DNA of 64,000 nt from the NCBI GenBank assembly GCA_947561715.1, contig OX387198.1, forward strand, positions 7,998,001-8,062,000, written 5' to 3'. The notes beneath the pieces are model-generated. The model saw only the letters and a list, made by a program, of their open reading frames with translations, did no database searches and was not told the DNA's origin. Source of the stretch: Ascidia mentula (taxonomy: Eukaryota > Chordata > Ascidiacea > Phlebobranchia > Ascidiidae). How positions within the stretch are numbered: the first letter of the stretch is position 1; each line of letters starts with the position of its first letter. Both the position numbers and the translations under genes were made by a program. Shown here piece after piece: positions 25,595 to 36,533 of the stretch.

Positions 25595-26998
25595 GATTTT
25601 CCAACAAGTCACAACACAGACCTACTTCTACCTTGGCAAAATAAGCAACATAGGATCAGGTCAGGAAATGATCACACAGTTCAAAACTAAACAAAACTGA
25701 GCAATCTTGCACAACACAAAAATTTGTTGACATCATCATTTAGTTGTAAATCACAGCTACTGCCCTCAGAGAAATAACACGAGAGGTATCGAGAGTATAG
25801 GGAAGTCGTGAAAACGAAAAAGCAACTAAATTGGTAATGTGTGTTTCAAAAATTTCGAAAGCAGCAAATTTTGGTATTTTTTACAAATTTGTGACACGAG
25901 TCAAGCAGAAAAATTAAAGGAATGATTTCGTCCATATACGTTTGGTGTAACAATTAAAGGAGTTCTGTACAGAAAACATCTTTTTTAAAATTCTACTTGG
26001 ATGGAGTGCTATGTTGAATATAAATGTGTATCATGCTGTTTGAAAGTCACAGAGTTGTGATATATACGGGCATTGATGACATGACAGACAATAAATGATC
26101 TGCAACCACTCATGAGGGAATAGAACACTGCAAATTTAGCACTTCATGTGATTTAAGCATCAGAGAAACGTATTTTGTTGAGCATACATGTGGTTATAAA
26201 AGCATCAAGCGTTGTTCTACCAAAAAATGTCACTGTATTATGAAACACTCACAGCCAACATAATAGGTGTTAAATGTCCATTTGTACGTTTGCAACCCGA
26301 TACATTGCATCACAAAACACAGATATTCATTTACACATTATACCATAATAAATCCTTAAAACCATGTTAAGGGGCCTCGCAAAAGGACAACAGAACACTT
26401 TTTTCATTTTTCTACCTAACCTATAAATTCATACATTGATTGGAGTTGGTTTTGGCGCTCCCACTGGACATAACATACCAGGACAAAAACATTGGACAAA
26501 AACTTTAAGCGATACATACACACAGCACTGTAAGTTGACTTCCACCAACATGCACTAGTAATGTTTGCCAAGTGGTAATTTAATGTTAGGGCATGGTTTA
26601 GCAATCAAGCAATAAACACCAACCTACATACTGGTGTGATGCAACTATCACAAATAGCACAGCGCACAATGGAATTTGTAAAAAAATCTATTCAGCTATG
26701 TACAAAAATTAATGGTAATTAAAAGGAACTTATAACTACAACACAAAATGGAGTACAAAACATAAACACGTGTTCACGTTAAGAAACTGATACTGAAGGA
26801 AAATGTCTTTTCGAGCAAAGCGGTGTGCACAATTACATGTGTGTAAACAAGTGCACGTTGTGAGGAAAGGGTGCCGGTGCAAATACAAGTCTATTAGTTC
26901 CATGACTTTTCATAGATTTAGTTTAATTGTGTTGACAATTTTACAACACATTTGCACAATGTATCGGCACCTTTTCCAAAACTGTATCCTGGATTTTC
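25595..26998. other. Intergenic region between CMTR1 and the ankyrin gene
   Basis: This 1.4 kb AT-rich stretch holds the 3' UTR/flank of the ankyrin gene and the 5' flank of CMTR1, both on minus. No coding exon or strong promoter motif was recognised. Confidence 0.5.
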
Positions 26999-29900
26999 TT
27001 AATATGTTTCAGAGTCACTGTCTTCCTGTGAAATTTCCACTTCTTTCACAACTTCAGTTTCAGTGGCTGTCTGTTCAGAGGGCTTACAGTTTATCCTGTA
27101 GTTGGGCAGAGAGCCCTGACTTCGGCGGCATGATTCCAAACTTGCGCGTACTGCACTCATGTCAAAGCCATTTTGATTTCCGTCAACTACGGTACTGGAA
27201 TATTTCATCATGACAATGATTATCATATCTAGACAATCAGCAACATTGTTATTAGGAGCGCACGCCAATGCAGGGTTGAAACCTTCATTGTCAGTTGTGT
27301 CTACACTGGCTCCTTTTTCAAGCAGCTTCATCGTCACGGATACCAAACCCTTCTTTGCTGCGATGTGTAAAGGTGTTTGTCCCATGTTGTTTTGAGCATT
27401 TGTGACAGCGGATTCCACATTGTCAACTATGATAAGAGCACATTGTTCATTTTCATTTTCACAAGCAAGATGTAAAGCATTGTTGTTTTCAACATCCACC
27501 AAGGCACAGTCGGCTTTACATGCCACAAGCATTTCAACTGAGCTATCATGACCCAAGGAAGCTGCAAGCATTAGTGGAGACCATCCCTTATTGTCTGCAG
27601 TATCAACATCAGCACTGTGCGACAACAGAAATTGAGCACTGTCGGTATAGTCGTTCATTATGCATGTGTGCAAAGGAGTTCTGCCATGCTTGTCTTTCAA
27701 ATTTACAATATCATCTCCGAGGGTCTCAAGCAACCTCTCAGCACATGCTTCATTGTCATTATAAACAGCGCAGTGCAGCGGGGTGGAAGGGGAACCTTCA
27801 AACTTTACAAAGGACTCATGTTGGAGAATTGCGTCGACGCAAGGCTCTTGTCCTTCAAAGCAAGCATAATGCAGAGGAGTGTAACCATAACGATCAATGG
27901 CATTCACTGTGTTGCTTATTTGCAATAAATTTTCCAGCATGTTTAAGTTTCCCCTGATGGCAGCATAATGTAGAACAGTTCTGCCATCATGCGTTCTTGC
28001 TGATATTGGATCGCCTACATTCCCAGAGATTGTTGGACTGCTTGAAGCCGTTGAATCTGACATGTTGGAAAACCTGGCCCTACCAGGTCTTTGCTGCTGT
28101 TGGGTATGATGTATCAGGTTTCTCAGGATATCCTCACGGCCAACAGTAGCTGCACGATGCAAAGCATTGCAGCCATACTTGTCAACTGGCCACAGTAGTG
28201 CATTTCTAGCCATAAGAAAATCCACAGCTATTAAATGGCCATTTGTGACACAGTGCATCAGTGGTGTACACTTATCGCGATCCCGGCCATTGATAAACCG
28301 CCCAATCCCATTTGAGTCAACTGACTGATCTAGCAAAGCACCTTCAATGAGCAACTGCATGCAGTTAATGTGCCCATTACAAGCAGCAGCATGTAATGCT
28401 GTCCTCTTATTGACAGTATTCTTCTGTGTCTCACTTGCACCCTGGTTTTGAAGTGCTCTTATGCATTCTGCATTCCCCTGAAAAGCAGCCAACTCAAGAG
28501 GAGTTCTTCCCTCGCTGTCTGGTATATCAAGGTTAAGCAGTAGTTCAGACAAATAAAGCACAACCCCAACATGACCATAGTAAGCAGCAAGGTGGAGAGG
28601 AGAGGGTACAGTAGCTTCGGTGCTGTGGGAAGACTTTAGAATATTGGAATTAGCCTCTACTATTTGCCTCACTACTGTGTCATGACCGCAGGCAGCAGCA
28701 AAATGAAGTGGTGTAAATCCAGCTTTATCACTTGTCAACACATCCACTCCACGCTCCACTAACAGCTCAACACAACCTCCATTTGCATCAGAGGCAGCGG
28801 CATGGTGGAGTAGTGTTCTCCCATCTTTATCAGCCAAATTCATGTTTTGTTCAATGTCACCACTCCGAGTCATGCTGCAAATTAGCCTTCTAGCGCATTC
28901 TCTCCTGGCAGCACTCAGTGCATAATGAAGGGGTATTCTACCACCCTTATCTGGCTGCATAAGTAGATCCATGTTGCTCATATTGGAAAGGAATACATCC
29001 AGACATTCTAAAGATCCACCACAAGCTGCATGGTGAAGGCAGTTTCTTCCATCTTCATCACAAATTGCAATTACATCAGGTGCAGATAGGCCAGATGCCT
29101 CGGAAGCATGGGCACTTAATAGTTTGCGGCAGGAATTAACATGGCCCTTCAGGGCAGCCAAATGAATCGCGAGTCTGTCCTTCGAACCATGCTTTGTGGG
29201 ATCTGCACCCGCCTCTAGTAAAGTGCTTACAAGCAGTTCATGTCCATGCTTCGCTGCAACATGCAGTGCACTGTTGCCTTGAAAATCCAATATATCAGCT
29301 CTTGCTCCACCTTGAAGTAGGGCCTGAGACCTGGTAAACCGTCCATGCACTGCAGTCATGTGCAGGGGTGTTTTACCATCTTTGTTCTGCACATTGACAT
29401 TTGCTCCACTGTTGACGAGCAATTCCAGACAAAGTGCGCCATGTGTGGATGCTGCCGCGTGGTGCAGAGAGTTGCATCCTTGCTCATTAGGAATGTTTGG
29501 ATCTGCTCCAGCCTCTAACAACTCATGCACTATAACGTCTTGTCCATTAAAGCAGGCAAGGTGTAGAGGTGTACACTTTTGGTTGTTCTGTGTGTTAATA
29601 TCAAAGCCAAGATCGAGCAATATCTTGACAGCCGAAGTTTGGCCAGCAGCAGCTGCAGCATGCATTGGGGTGTCTCCACACCTCTTGTCCCTACAGTGGA
29701 TTTCAGCACCATGTGAAACAAGCACTTTGATGATTTCTGTGTGGCCCATGTAGGCAGCCCAGTGGATTGCTCTTCGCTCCTGACGGTCATATGCATGGAT
29801 GTTAGCACCATGTTTAATCAACAGGTTTACTATGTTTAAGTGTCCATTAAAAGCAGCATGGTGTAACGCCTGCCTCCCAGCGCGATCAGAAAAGTTCAAA

Positions 29901-30319
29901 TTGCTAAGTTGAGGAATAAGTAACTCGGCACAGTTTACAGCATCGTTGGCAGCAGCAACGTGTAATGGTGATTGCCACATTTTATCTCTGGCATTGACGT
30001 CTGCTTGGTGCTTGAGTAAAATTCCAACTGCCTCTTCAGATCTAGAGGCACACGCCCTGTGAAGTGGTGTCAGCCATCGCGAGTCTTTGCAATTTATTCT
30101 TGCACCACTGAGAATAAGCAGGTTTACAACTTCCGCATCACCTAGAAATGCTGCCGCATGTAGCGGCGTTCTTCTTTCCAAATCTGTAATGTTTACATCT
30201 TCTTTTTTGTAAATTAGAGAACGCACTTCATCTGAATCCCCACCGAAAATTGCTTGCACGAGTGGCGGCTCATCAGTGAGACTTGATATTATTGACTGTG
30301 AGGCCAGAAAGGAATGCAT
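26999..30319 (-). CDS. ANKRD28/44/52: PP6 regulatory ankyrin repeat subunit, single exon
   Basis: One uninterrupted 1106-codon frame. The N-terminus LTDEPPLVQAIFGGDSDEVR matches the ANKRD28/44/52 start (LTDQPPLVQAIFSGDPEEIR), so the ATG at 30317-30319 is chosen over in-frame ATGs upstream. About 28 ankyrin repeats follow (TPLHAAAFLGDAEVVNLLILSGA and so on). A Q/S-rich insertion sits about residues 737-768 (TQQQQRPGRARFS). Family markers are THGALCLELLV and the closing FNPALACAPNNNVADCLDMI. An acidic tail ends EDSDSETY. These proteins scaffold protein phosphatase 6 holoenzymes. Vertebrate homologues are split into many exons, whereas this copy has no intron. An AG acceptor-like site (ACATCCCAG) directly precedes the ATG, so a non-coding 5' exon or trans-spliced leader is possible. 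Confidence 0.93.
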   Translation of the reverse strand: MHSFLASQSIISSLTDEPPLVQAIFGGDSDEVRSLIYKKEDVNITDLERRTPLHAAAFLGDAEVVNLLILSGARINCKDSRWLTPLHRACASRSEEAVGILLKHQADVNARDKMWQSPLHVAAANDAVNCAELLIPQLSNLNFSDRAGRQALHHAAFNGHLNIVNLLIKHGANIHAYDRQERRAIHWAAYMGHTEIIKVLVSHGAEIHCRDKRCGDTPMHAAAAAGQTSAVKILLDLGFDINTQNNQKCTPLHLACFNGQDVIVHELLEAGADPNIPNEQGCNSLHHAAASTHGALCLELLVNSGANVNVQNKDGKTPLHMTAVHGRFTRSQALLQGGARADILDFQGNSALHVAAKHGHELLVSTLLEAGADPTKHGSKDRLAIHLAALKGHVNSCRKLLSAHASEASGLSAPDVIAICDEDGRNCLHHAACGGSLECLDVFLSNMSNMDLLMQPDKGGRIPLHYALSAARRECARRLICSMTRSGDIEQNMNLADKDGRTLLHHAAASDANGGCVELLVERGVDVLTSDKAGFTPLHFAAACGHDTVVRQIVEANSNILKSSHSTEATVPSPLHLAAYYGHVGVVLYLSELLLNLDIPDSEGRTPLELAAFQGNAECIRALQNQGASETQKNTVNKRTALHAAACNGHINCMQLLIEGALLDQSVDSNGIGRFINGRDRDKCTPLMHCVTNGHLIAVDFLMARNALLWPVDKYGCNALHRAATVGREDILRNLIHHTQQQQRPGRARFSNMSDSTASSSPTISGNVGDPISARTHDGRTVLHYAAIRGNLNMLENLLQISNTVNAIDRYGYTPLHYACFEGQEPCVDAILQHESFVKFEGSPSTPLHCAVYNDNEACAERLLETLGDDIVNLKDKHGRTPLHTCIMNDYTDSAQFLLSHSADVDTADNKGWSPLMLAASLGHDSSVEMLVACKADCALVDVENNNALHLACENENEQCALIIVDNVESAVTNAQNNMGQTPLHIAAKKGLVSVTMKLLEKGASVDTTDNEGFNPALACAPNNNVADCLDMIIIVMMKYSSTVVDGNQNGFDMSAVRASLESCRRSQGSLPNYRINCKPSEQTATETEVVKEVEISQEDSDSETY

Positions 30320-32254
30320 GGCCTGGGATGTTTTGAAAACAGTAAATCTATCAAAGGAAACTAAAAAACATAAAATTCTTGTAAAAATTGTGGGCAAACT
30401 CGGAACAGTAATCAAGTTTGTCTATATGAAATAAATGTATGCAACTAGTGTTATATCACGAATAATATTTGTAATTACGTGCAACTTCAATTTACTGAAC
30501 GTAGTTTAGCAGCAAACATCGCAAACCTACAGTCTCTGATGTAAATGAAAAGCTGCACACACCTAACAGCTAATCTTTTATTACGCGAATAAATATAATT
30601 AATATCAACATAATGAACAATTATACAGCCAACCTAGCAATCAAAACTGCAAGTACGAATCTACAAAAACTAGTTCCTTCCAAGTGTTCACAAATTTATT
30701 TGTACATTTTAAAAAAATTACCGCGCCCATAGAATATCAAGTTATTTAACGTAACCAATTTCAAAGATCTCTTTTTACCAATGCGTACCTTGATTTATAA
30801 CACTGTTTTGTACCTAAAAACAGCTATCGCAATTAATGTATTGCATTGTCGCAGTGTATAGAACGTACCTTCCCTTCCACTTTGTGCAAACAACGTTGTC
30901 GTGTGCGCAACGCCGTATTGCGATCACAAGGCGAAACCAATGTCTCGCCTTCTCTTGTATAACCATAGGGGTACAAGAAAAGAGAAGACACTCAGAAACA
31001 GTAACCTATATATGCACTTGTTGTGGCACGGTTTATCATTTTTTGCGGATTTTTATCAGATAATGTTTTTGTTTCAACAAAAGTAACCAACCCTTTTGTT
31101 TGAGAGAGGCGTATAAAAAATACGATTCGAAAAACTATCTTCGGCCGATTACCTTGCTGCAAATTAGCGCTATCTTGTCATTTCTTCACAAAAAACGACA
31201 GCAATAAAGATTAGCCCATCATCCATTACAATGCAGATGGAAAAACTGAAGTGCAGATCAATTCTTCCGCCTTTTTCCAGATAGGCCATTTGACCTTACC
31301 TTAGAGTGCATTGCTTTGAACTGCCATAGATGCGTAATTTTGGAATCACGAACTGCAAGACGCGAAATTTTTGAAACACTTTTCATTATTGCATAGTGGC
31401 TTTTTGAACAGTTTTCTTCAGTAGTTGCAACTTATCAACAGGAACATCCGAAACACAAATATGTCGTGTAGAAGTTCAATAGCGCCTCCACTGCATGTCA
31501 ACTAAATCATCCAAATGGTTTATTCATACAAACAAATTTACGCTTCAGTTAACATATATAACCACCGCTACATTTTAGTGAAGTGGAAATGTCATGAGAA
31601 AAAAGGTATGTGAAGTGATGATGGAAATCACAATCATGTGTATTGGTTCGCTTATTGTGGCACTGCGAGTTGCCTATGTACAGCCCTGGGAACTCAGATA
31701 CACATGAGCACATTCAAGCGTCTATTTCAAGATCACAGACGTTTTCAAGACAAAAATACCATTTCCTTTCGTAGCCGAGTTGCAGATATTTGCTCGAACG
31801 GAGGGAGGATTTGTATTGTGTCACTTCCAAATGGCTTAAAAAATGAGGAAAAGAAGAGGTCTCTTTTTGGCAGCAAAAACAGACAAAAAGGGACTTACCC
31901 TAGTAATAGATTGCAGATTACCGCAAATAATTCACGCATGAGTTTGTGCAAATTTAAAAAACAAAACTTTAATCAAAATTTGCGGGCAGCAAGTTTTGAA
32001 ATTCAACTTTACATTTTCATCAAGCAATTAATAGAAAAATCTGCATGTGCTTTTGTGTATGGTTTGCAGAATGTTGTTTGCAAATGGTGATATATTTCTT
32101 TAAAAAAAAACAGACAAAATTATGTGTAAACAATTTAGCACTTTTACCATGCGTAGTGGTGACAGCTGTTCGCATGTTCGAGTGAGCGAATTGCTGAGGG
32201 CTCGAGTAGTTCCATTGGAGTCTTGCTCTGGTGTGTTTGACTGAACTCGTCACA
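30320..32254. other. Divergent intergenic region, ankyrin gene / SETD3
   Basis: This 1.9 kb region separates two divergently transcribed genes and must contain both promoters. Only short open frames are present. No TATA element or coding exon was recognised with confidence. Confidence 0.5.
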
Positions 32255-35200
32255 ATGGGAAAGAAAAACAGAGCAAAGCAAAGTGGAAAGTCGTCAACTG
32301 GCATATCGAAGGCCAAGAAAGAACTATTGAAGCAAGCAACTGAACTTTTTAAACGTAAGTTATTTATTTACCACCACTTTGTTGACATTTACAAATGGGT
32401 TGATAACTGCAATAATGTAATACCAAAGTATTTCGTTCACTTTGTGCATTATTTGAGGAGAAACTGTTGATACTTTCTGATGTTTTTGTGTTTGGTGCAT
32501 CTTCATCCCAATTAAATCTTCATCATATTTTTAGTTGGTGTACATAGTCCATCAAGACAGAATGAGTGGGACTACTATCTTAAGCTTTACAATGCGGTGG
32601 AAGAATTTTCAAGGAGACAGAATGCCTGTAAGTAACATTCTTGCACAAAATTGGTTTGTATTTTTCTTTTTGTTGTTGTTTGCATAATTAATGTGCATTC
32701 CTGGACTGAAAAGAGTTCTTGTGTACACTTCATCAATAAAATAGTTGATTTTGATTTGTGCAGCTAAAAAAACAACACAAAAGCCAGTGAAACGAGAAGG
32801 TGCATGTAAAAACTTTGAAAGATGGCTAAAAGACAGTGGTGTGTCTTGGGACAAAGTAAAACTCAATTACTTTGGAGGTGATCATGGATTTGGTTTGGTG
32901 GCAACAGAAGATGTTGATGTGAGTCATACTAAACCAGTGGATTTTGTAATGTTTGGTACCAGATGTGTGCAAATCTGATAAACCATGTTTTTGTTCAGAT
33001 GAAATCACTGCTTGTGTCTATACCTCGGAAACTGATGGTTACATATGAGGATGCAGCTACTTCCTACCTGGGTACATCTGCAAGCATTTACTTGTATTTA
33101 ACCAGTAAATTTGTTCTTGTACTAAGTTTTTATTTATGTAGGAACCCTATGTCTGTCTTTGTAACTTGTTCTTGTAGATAATTTTATTTAAACCTGTGTT
33201 GGTTTCTGTGAATGAATTTCAAAAATATCCCTTTTACTTCAATGCAATAAATCTGTTTCTTTTACATAGATGAAGTAATTGCTGGCAATGAAGTTTTATC
33301 TGTAATGCCGAATGTTTGCCTTGCACTTTTGTTACACTGTGAGCGATATGTACCTGACTCCAAATTCAAAGCATACATTGGTGAGTAAAACTTGCTTGTG
33401 TATAAGTGTGGCTAGTGAGGTATCCCCAGTTTGACTTTTTTTACTGCTTCATTTGCAGATATTATGCCCAGTGAGTTCAACACTATTCTGTATTTTACCC
33501 CTGATGAAATGAAACACCTTCGAGGTTCAACTGCATTCAGTGAGTAGTTATATTATTGTGTTTGTTCCACAGAGTGTGCTATTGCCTAAACCCTACAATG
33601 TAGCAATAACACACATTAAAGCCATTTTAGTTATTTTTGTGTATTTTGTCATGAAACTTCTTCATGATGTTTCAATTAATTAAATTAGCTCAACATTTGA
33701 AGTTTTTTTTTCTAAAAAACATCTTGAATATATTTTTTGGGAAGTAATCTCCCTTTTAAAGTAACTGGTGCTATAACCATGTTATCCTTGACTTATAAAT
33801 TTTGTCAGAAGCCACACAAACAGTATTTTTATGGTACAAAAACTTTACAGGTAGTGCTATTTCCCAGTACAAGTCAATTGTCAGGCAGTTTGCTCTGCTC
33901 TACCAAGTTTTCAACAGCGACCACCAAAAATCCGACATTGAAAAAGTGCCACTTGTTGCCAGAGATGCGTTTACATTTGAGGCTTATCGGTGGTGTGTTT
34001 CAGCGGTGACTACCAGACAGAACAAAATTCCTTCAAGTAAGCAAAACTGGCGCCATCTTTCATTTGTGCTCTATCATAGTTATTTATTGAAATTTTTTTG
34101 TTAAGCTTGCCTGTCTGAAACCGGTGAAAAGTTTAACGATGATCTCTCATCGATGATTGCTCTCATTCCCCTATGGGATATGTTCAACCACAGCACAGGC
34201 CCAGTGAGTATAAACTCTTTTTTTGTGTCACTTTTTTGCCCATGTTTTTTAATTAATTTTTTTTTTCTAGCTAAGCACGACATACAATGTTGGTGCTCAG
34301 TCGATCGATTGTTTTGCAATGCGGGACTTTAAGACAGGAGAAGAAGTAACCATTTGTTATGGTAGTCGACCAAATGCAGACCTGCTTATACACAATGGAT
34401 TCGTAGTCGCAGAAAACCCATTCGACAAAGTCAAGATCCACTTGGGTTGGTTATTCATAGTATTTGTTTGACCAGGTCTATATGGTGCTCCAAACTAGTC
34501 ATTTCTATTTAGCATTATTTTGGCATGAGTGGTTGTTAAAATCGAAGTGGAATGCACAGTACAAAGCAAGCTATATTGTGGTTTTGTCGAGAAACTCACT
34601 TTTTTATTAATACAGATTTTATACAGACAGTTTGTATTGCACAATATTTCATATTTGATAACTATATTGTGCAAAATGCTTTAAGCTGCCTTTGCAAATC
34701 TTCCCTTAGACTGTTTAACAATGAAAGTTTAGGCAAATTTGCAATGATCTGGTGTCCTGGTTTTAAACAAGGAAAACCAAATTTAGGTGTTAGTCCAAAA
34801 GATCCTCTTTTTCAAAAGAGAGCGAAACTTCTTGCCAAACTCAACCTTGATGTTAGCGGTCAGTTTCCAGTGTGTGCAATGGACAGCAATTTACCCACTT
34901 CTCCAGGCCTCATTGGATTTCTCAGAGTTTTTCACATGGAAGAAGGTATTACAGTTTTCCATTCATATTTCTTAGTCCAATAACACACTGTGTTTATCTG
35001 TATATCAATTCATCGATGTATTTTGTCACAGATGACCTGGATCATTGGTTACAGAAGGACATGAAGGAATTGCCAGCTCTTAGGGAAGTCTACATAACTG
35101 GTCCGTTGATGTTTGAGGCAGATCCCCAGATGTGGCTGTACCTGGAAAATCGTGTATCCCTCCTTCTTATGGGTCTTGACAAAACCTTTGAAAATGTACT

Positions 35201-36125
35201 TACAATAGTACTTTTTAGATCTAACGTTTGTTTGTCAGTCTGAAAATATATTTGCAAAAATGAAAATCTTTAAAATGAGGATTCTTGTGTGGTGTTGTTG
35301 GTATTTAATCGAAATTGCTCTTTATATTGGCAGCATAAATCTGCTTTCAGTGATTAACGTAGAAACACGTTACAGAAATTGGATGAAATGCTGGATGACG
35401 AAACTTTAACAACGCGTGCCCGACTCGCGCTACAGTTGCGATGGGAAGAGAAAAGAGTGCTTTCGGCTTGCATGGACTTCTGCAAGCAATATCGCCAATC
35501 GCTTGATGCCCAGAAAACCCTAGCCAAGGAGTTGAACTCTGGTAATGAATTAGCGCACGGTTAACTTTGTTGCAGAAGGTGTCTTGTAACTGATAAAAGC
35601 TATGTAAGTTGCAACGAGTGTGACGTTGGGTTATGTGCGCCTTGCAAAGCATTCAACATTGGCCTTGAAAATTCACCTAAATTTCGTGGATTTCGAATAG
35701 TACACATCTTGAGTGGGTGTGAATCGGTGATTGTTGGTAATAGCTGTGAAATTCATGTAATATTCCGACCCTAGTAAACCCCCAAAAAAGAACCTCACTT
35801 GGGCACACTAAAAATTTGGGCCTCAGAATTGGGTCAAGGTGACTGACATAAATTGGCCAGTGATTGTGGTGTCTTGACAGATATGGTAATCCTATGCGTA
35901 TTAATATTTGTATCTCGTTTAGAAGAAACCAATGGATTGGAATGCAGGAACGTGATTTTGGACAAACTGATAAAAAAGAATGTTACTGATGAAATGGTGG
36001 AAGCTACAGAAGGAAAAAACATTGACCCCGCGGAGGATCAAGCAGAACGTTTGGCTGAAAAGCTGACTTTGAATAATCAGGACCCTGAGAAAAGTGATTC
36101 ACTTGAAAATGGTTCTGCGAAATAA
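32255..36125 (+). CDS. SETD3: Actin-histidine N-methyltransferase SETD3
   Basis: SETD3 methylates actin His73. Thirteen in-phase exons give 587 aa: 32255-32354, 32535-32627, 32764-32918, 32999-33071, 33270-33380, 33459-33539, 33851-34036, 34106-34203, 34271-34445, 34787-34945, 35032-35195, 35376-35541, 35923-36125. The start MGKKNRAKQSGKS matches the family start MGKKSRVK, so an ATG 24 bases upstream is not used. The SET domain ends with IALIPLWDMFNHSTG (Asn294, human Asn278) and VTICYGSRPNADL (Tyr329, human catalytic Tyr313). A Rubisco-LSMT substrate-binding domain follows (LENRVSLLLMGLDK). Exon 12 would hit a stop just past its donor (GELAHG); splicing to exon 13 instead restores an acidic tail like the vertebrate one. 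Exon 7 is taken to begin at 33851, giving FSSAISQYKSIVRQ. Confidence 0.94.
33574..33614 (+). other. Stem-loop in SETD3 intron 6
   Basis: GTGTG-C-TATTGC pairs with GCAATA-A-CACAC (11 base pairs, one mismatch) around a 17-base loop. It is in the sense strand of SETD3. No snoRNA boxes were found, so function is unknown. Confidence 0.4.
34637..34674 (+). other. Stem-loop in SETD3 intron 9
   Basis: TTGCACAATAT and ATATTGTGCAA form a perfect 11-bp stem with a 16-base loop. It is shorter than a typical pre-miRNA. Function is unknown. Confidence 0.4.
35568..35660 (+). mobile_element. Degraded piggyBac-like cysteine-rich fragment in SETD3 intron 12
   Basis: A short plus frame reads CRRCLVTDK then SYVSCNECDVGLCAPCKAFN. 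The spacing CxxCDVGLCxxC followed by an aromatic residue resembles the C-terminal cysteine-rich finger of piggyBac transposases. The first CxxC pair is not intact and no transposase core or terminal repeats were seen, so this would be a relic. Confidence 0.3.
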
Positions 36126-36353
36126 GGTTACTGGCATTTCCAAATAGTGCTGTGATTTGCTGCCATATCGTTTTTATGCTTAAAACGCTTGCTTTTCCGA
36201 AGCCTCACTTCCAAGTAGTGACAATGCTGTTGTTTGTCGTCAAATGCAGTAACCGTTCTTTCTGATCCGATGTTTTATCGTGCAAAGAAAATTATTATCG
36301 GATTTTCTTCTGTCGTTACTAATCAAATACAGTCCCAAAGTAGTCGTAGGCAA

Positions 36354-36368
36354 ATTAAACATTTTATT
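36354..36368. terminator. Nearly abutting convergent poly(A) signals of SETD3 and domino
   Basis: ATTAAA on plus at 36354-36359 lies 229 bases after the SETD3 stop. AATAAA on minus (TTTATT at 36363-36368) lies about 166 bases after the stop of the long domino isoform. The two 3' UTRs probably meet or overlap here. Confidence 0.4.
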
Positions 36369-36533
36369 TACATAGCGGCGCTTTTCTATATCTTTCAAGC
36401 AAACAAACAGCGTCATAATTTGAGAATGGGCAAAAACAGGAAAAGGTGAACAAAGAAGTAAGTTTCACAAACGCACAATACGCTGTGGCAGAACATAAAC
36501 GCGCGAAGCAGAAAACAAGTGCACATGACAATT

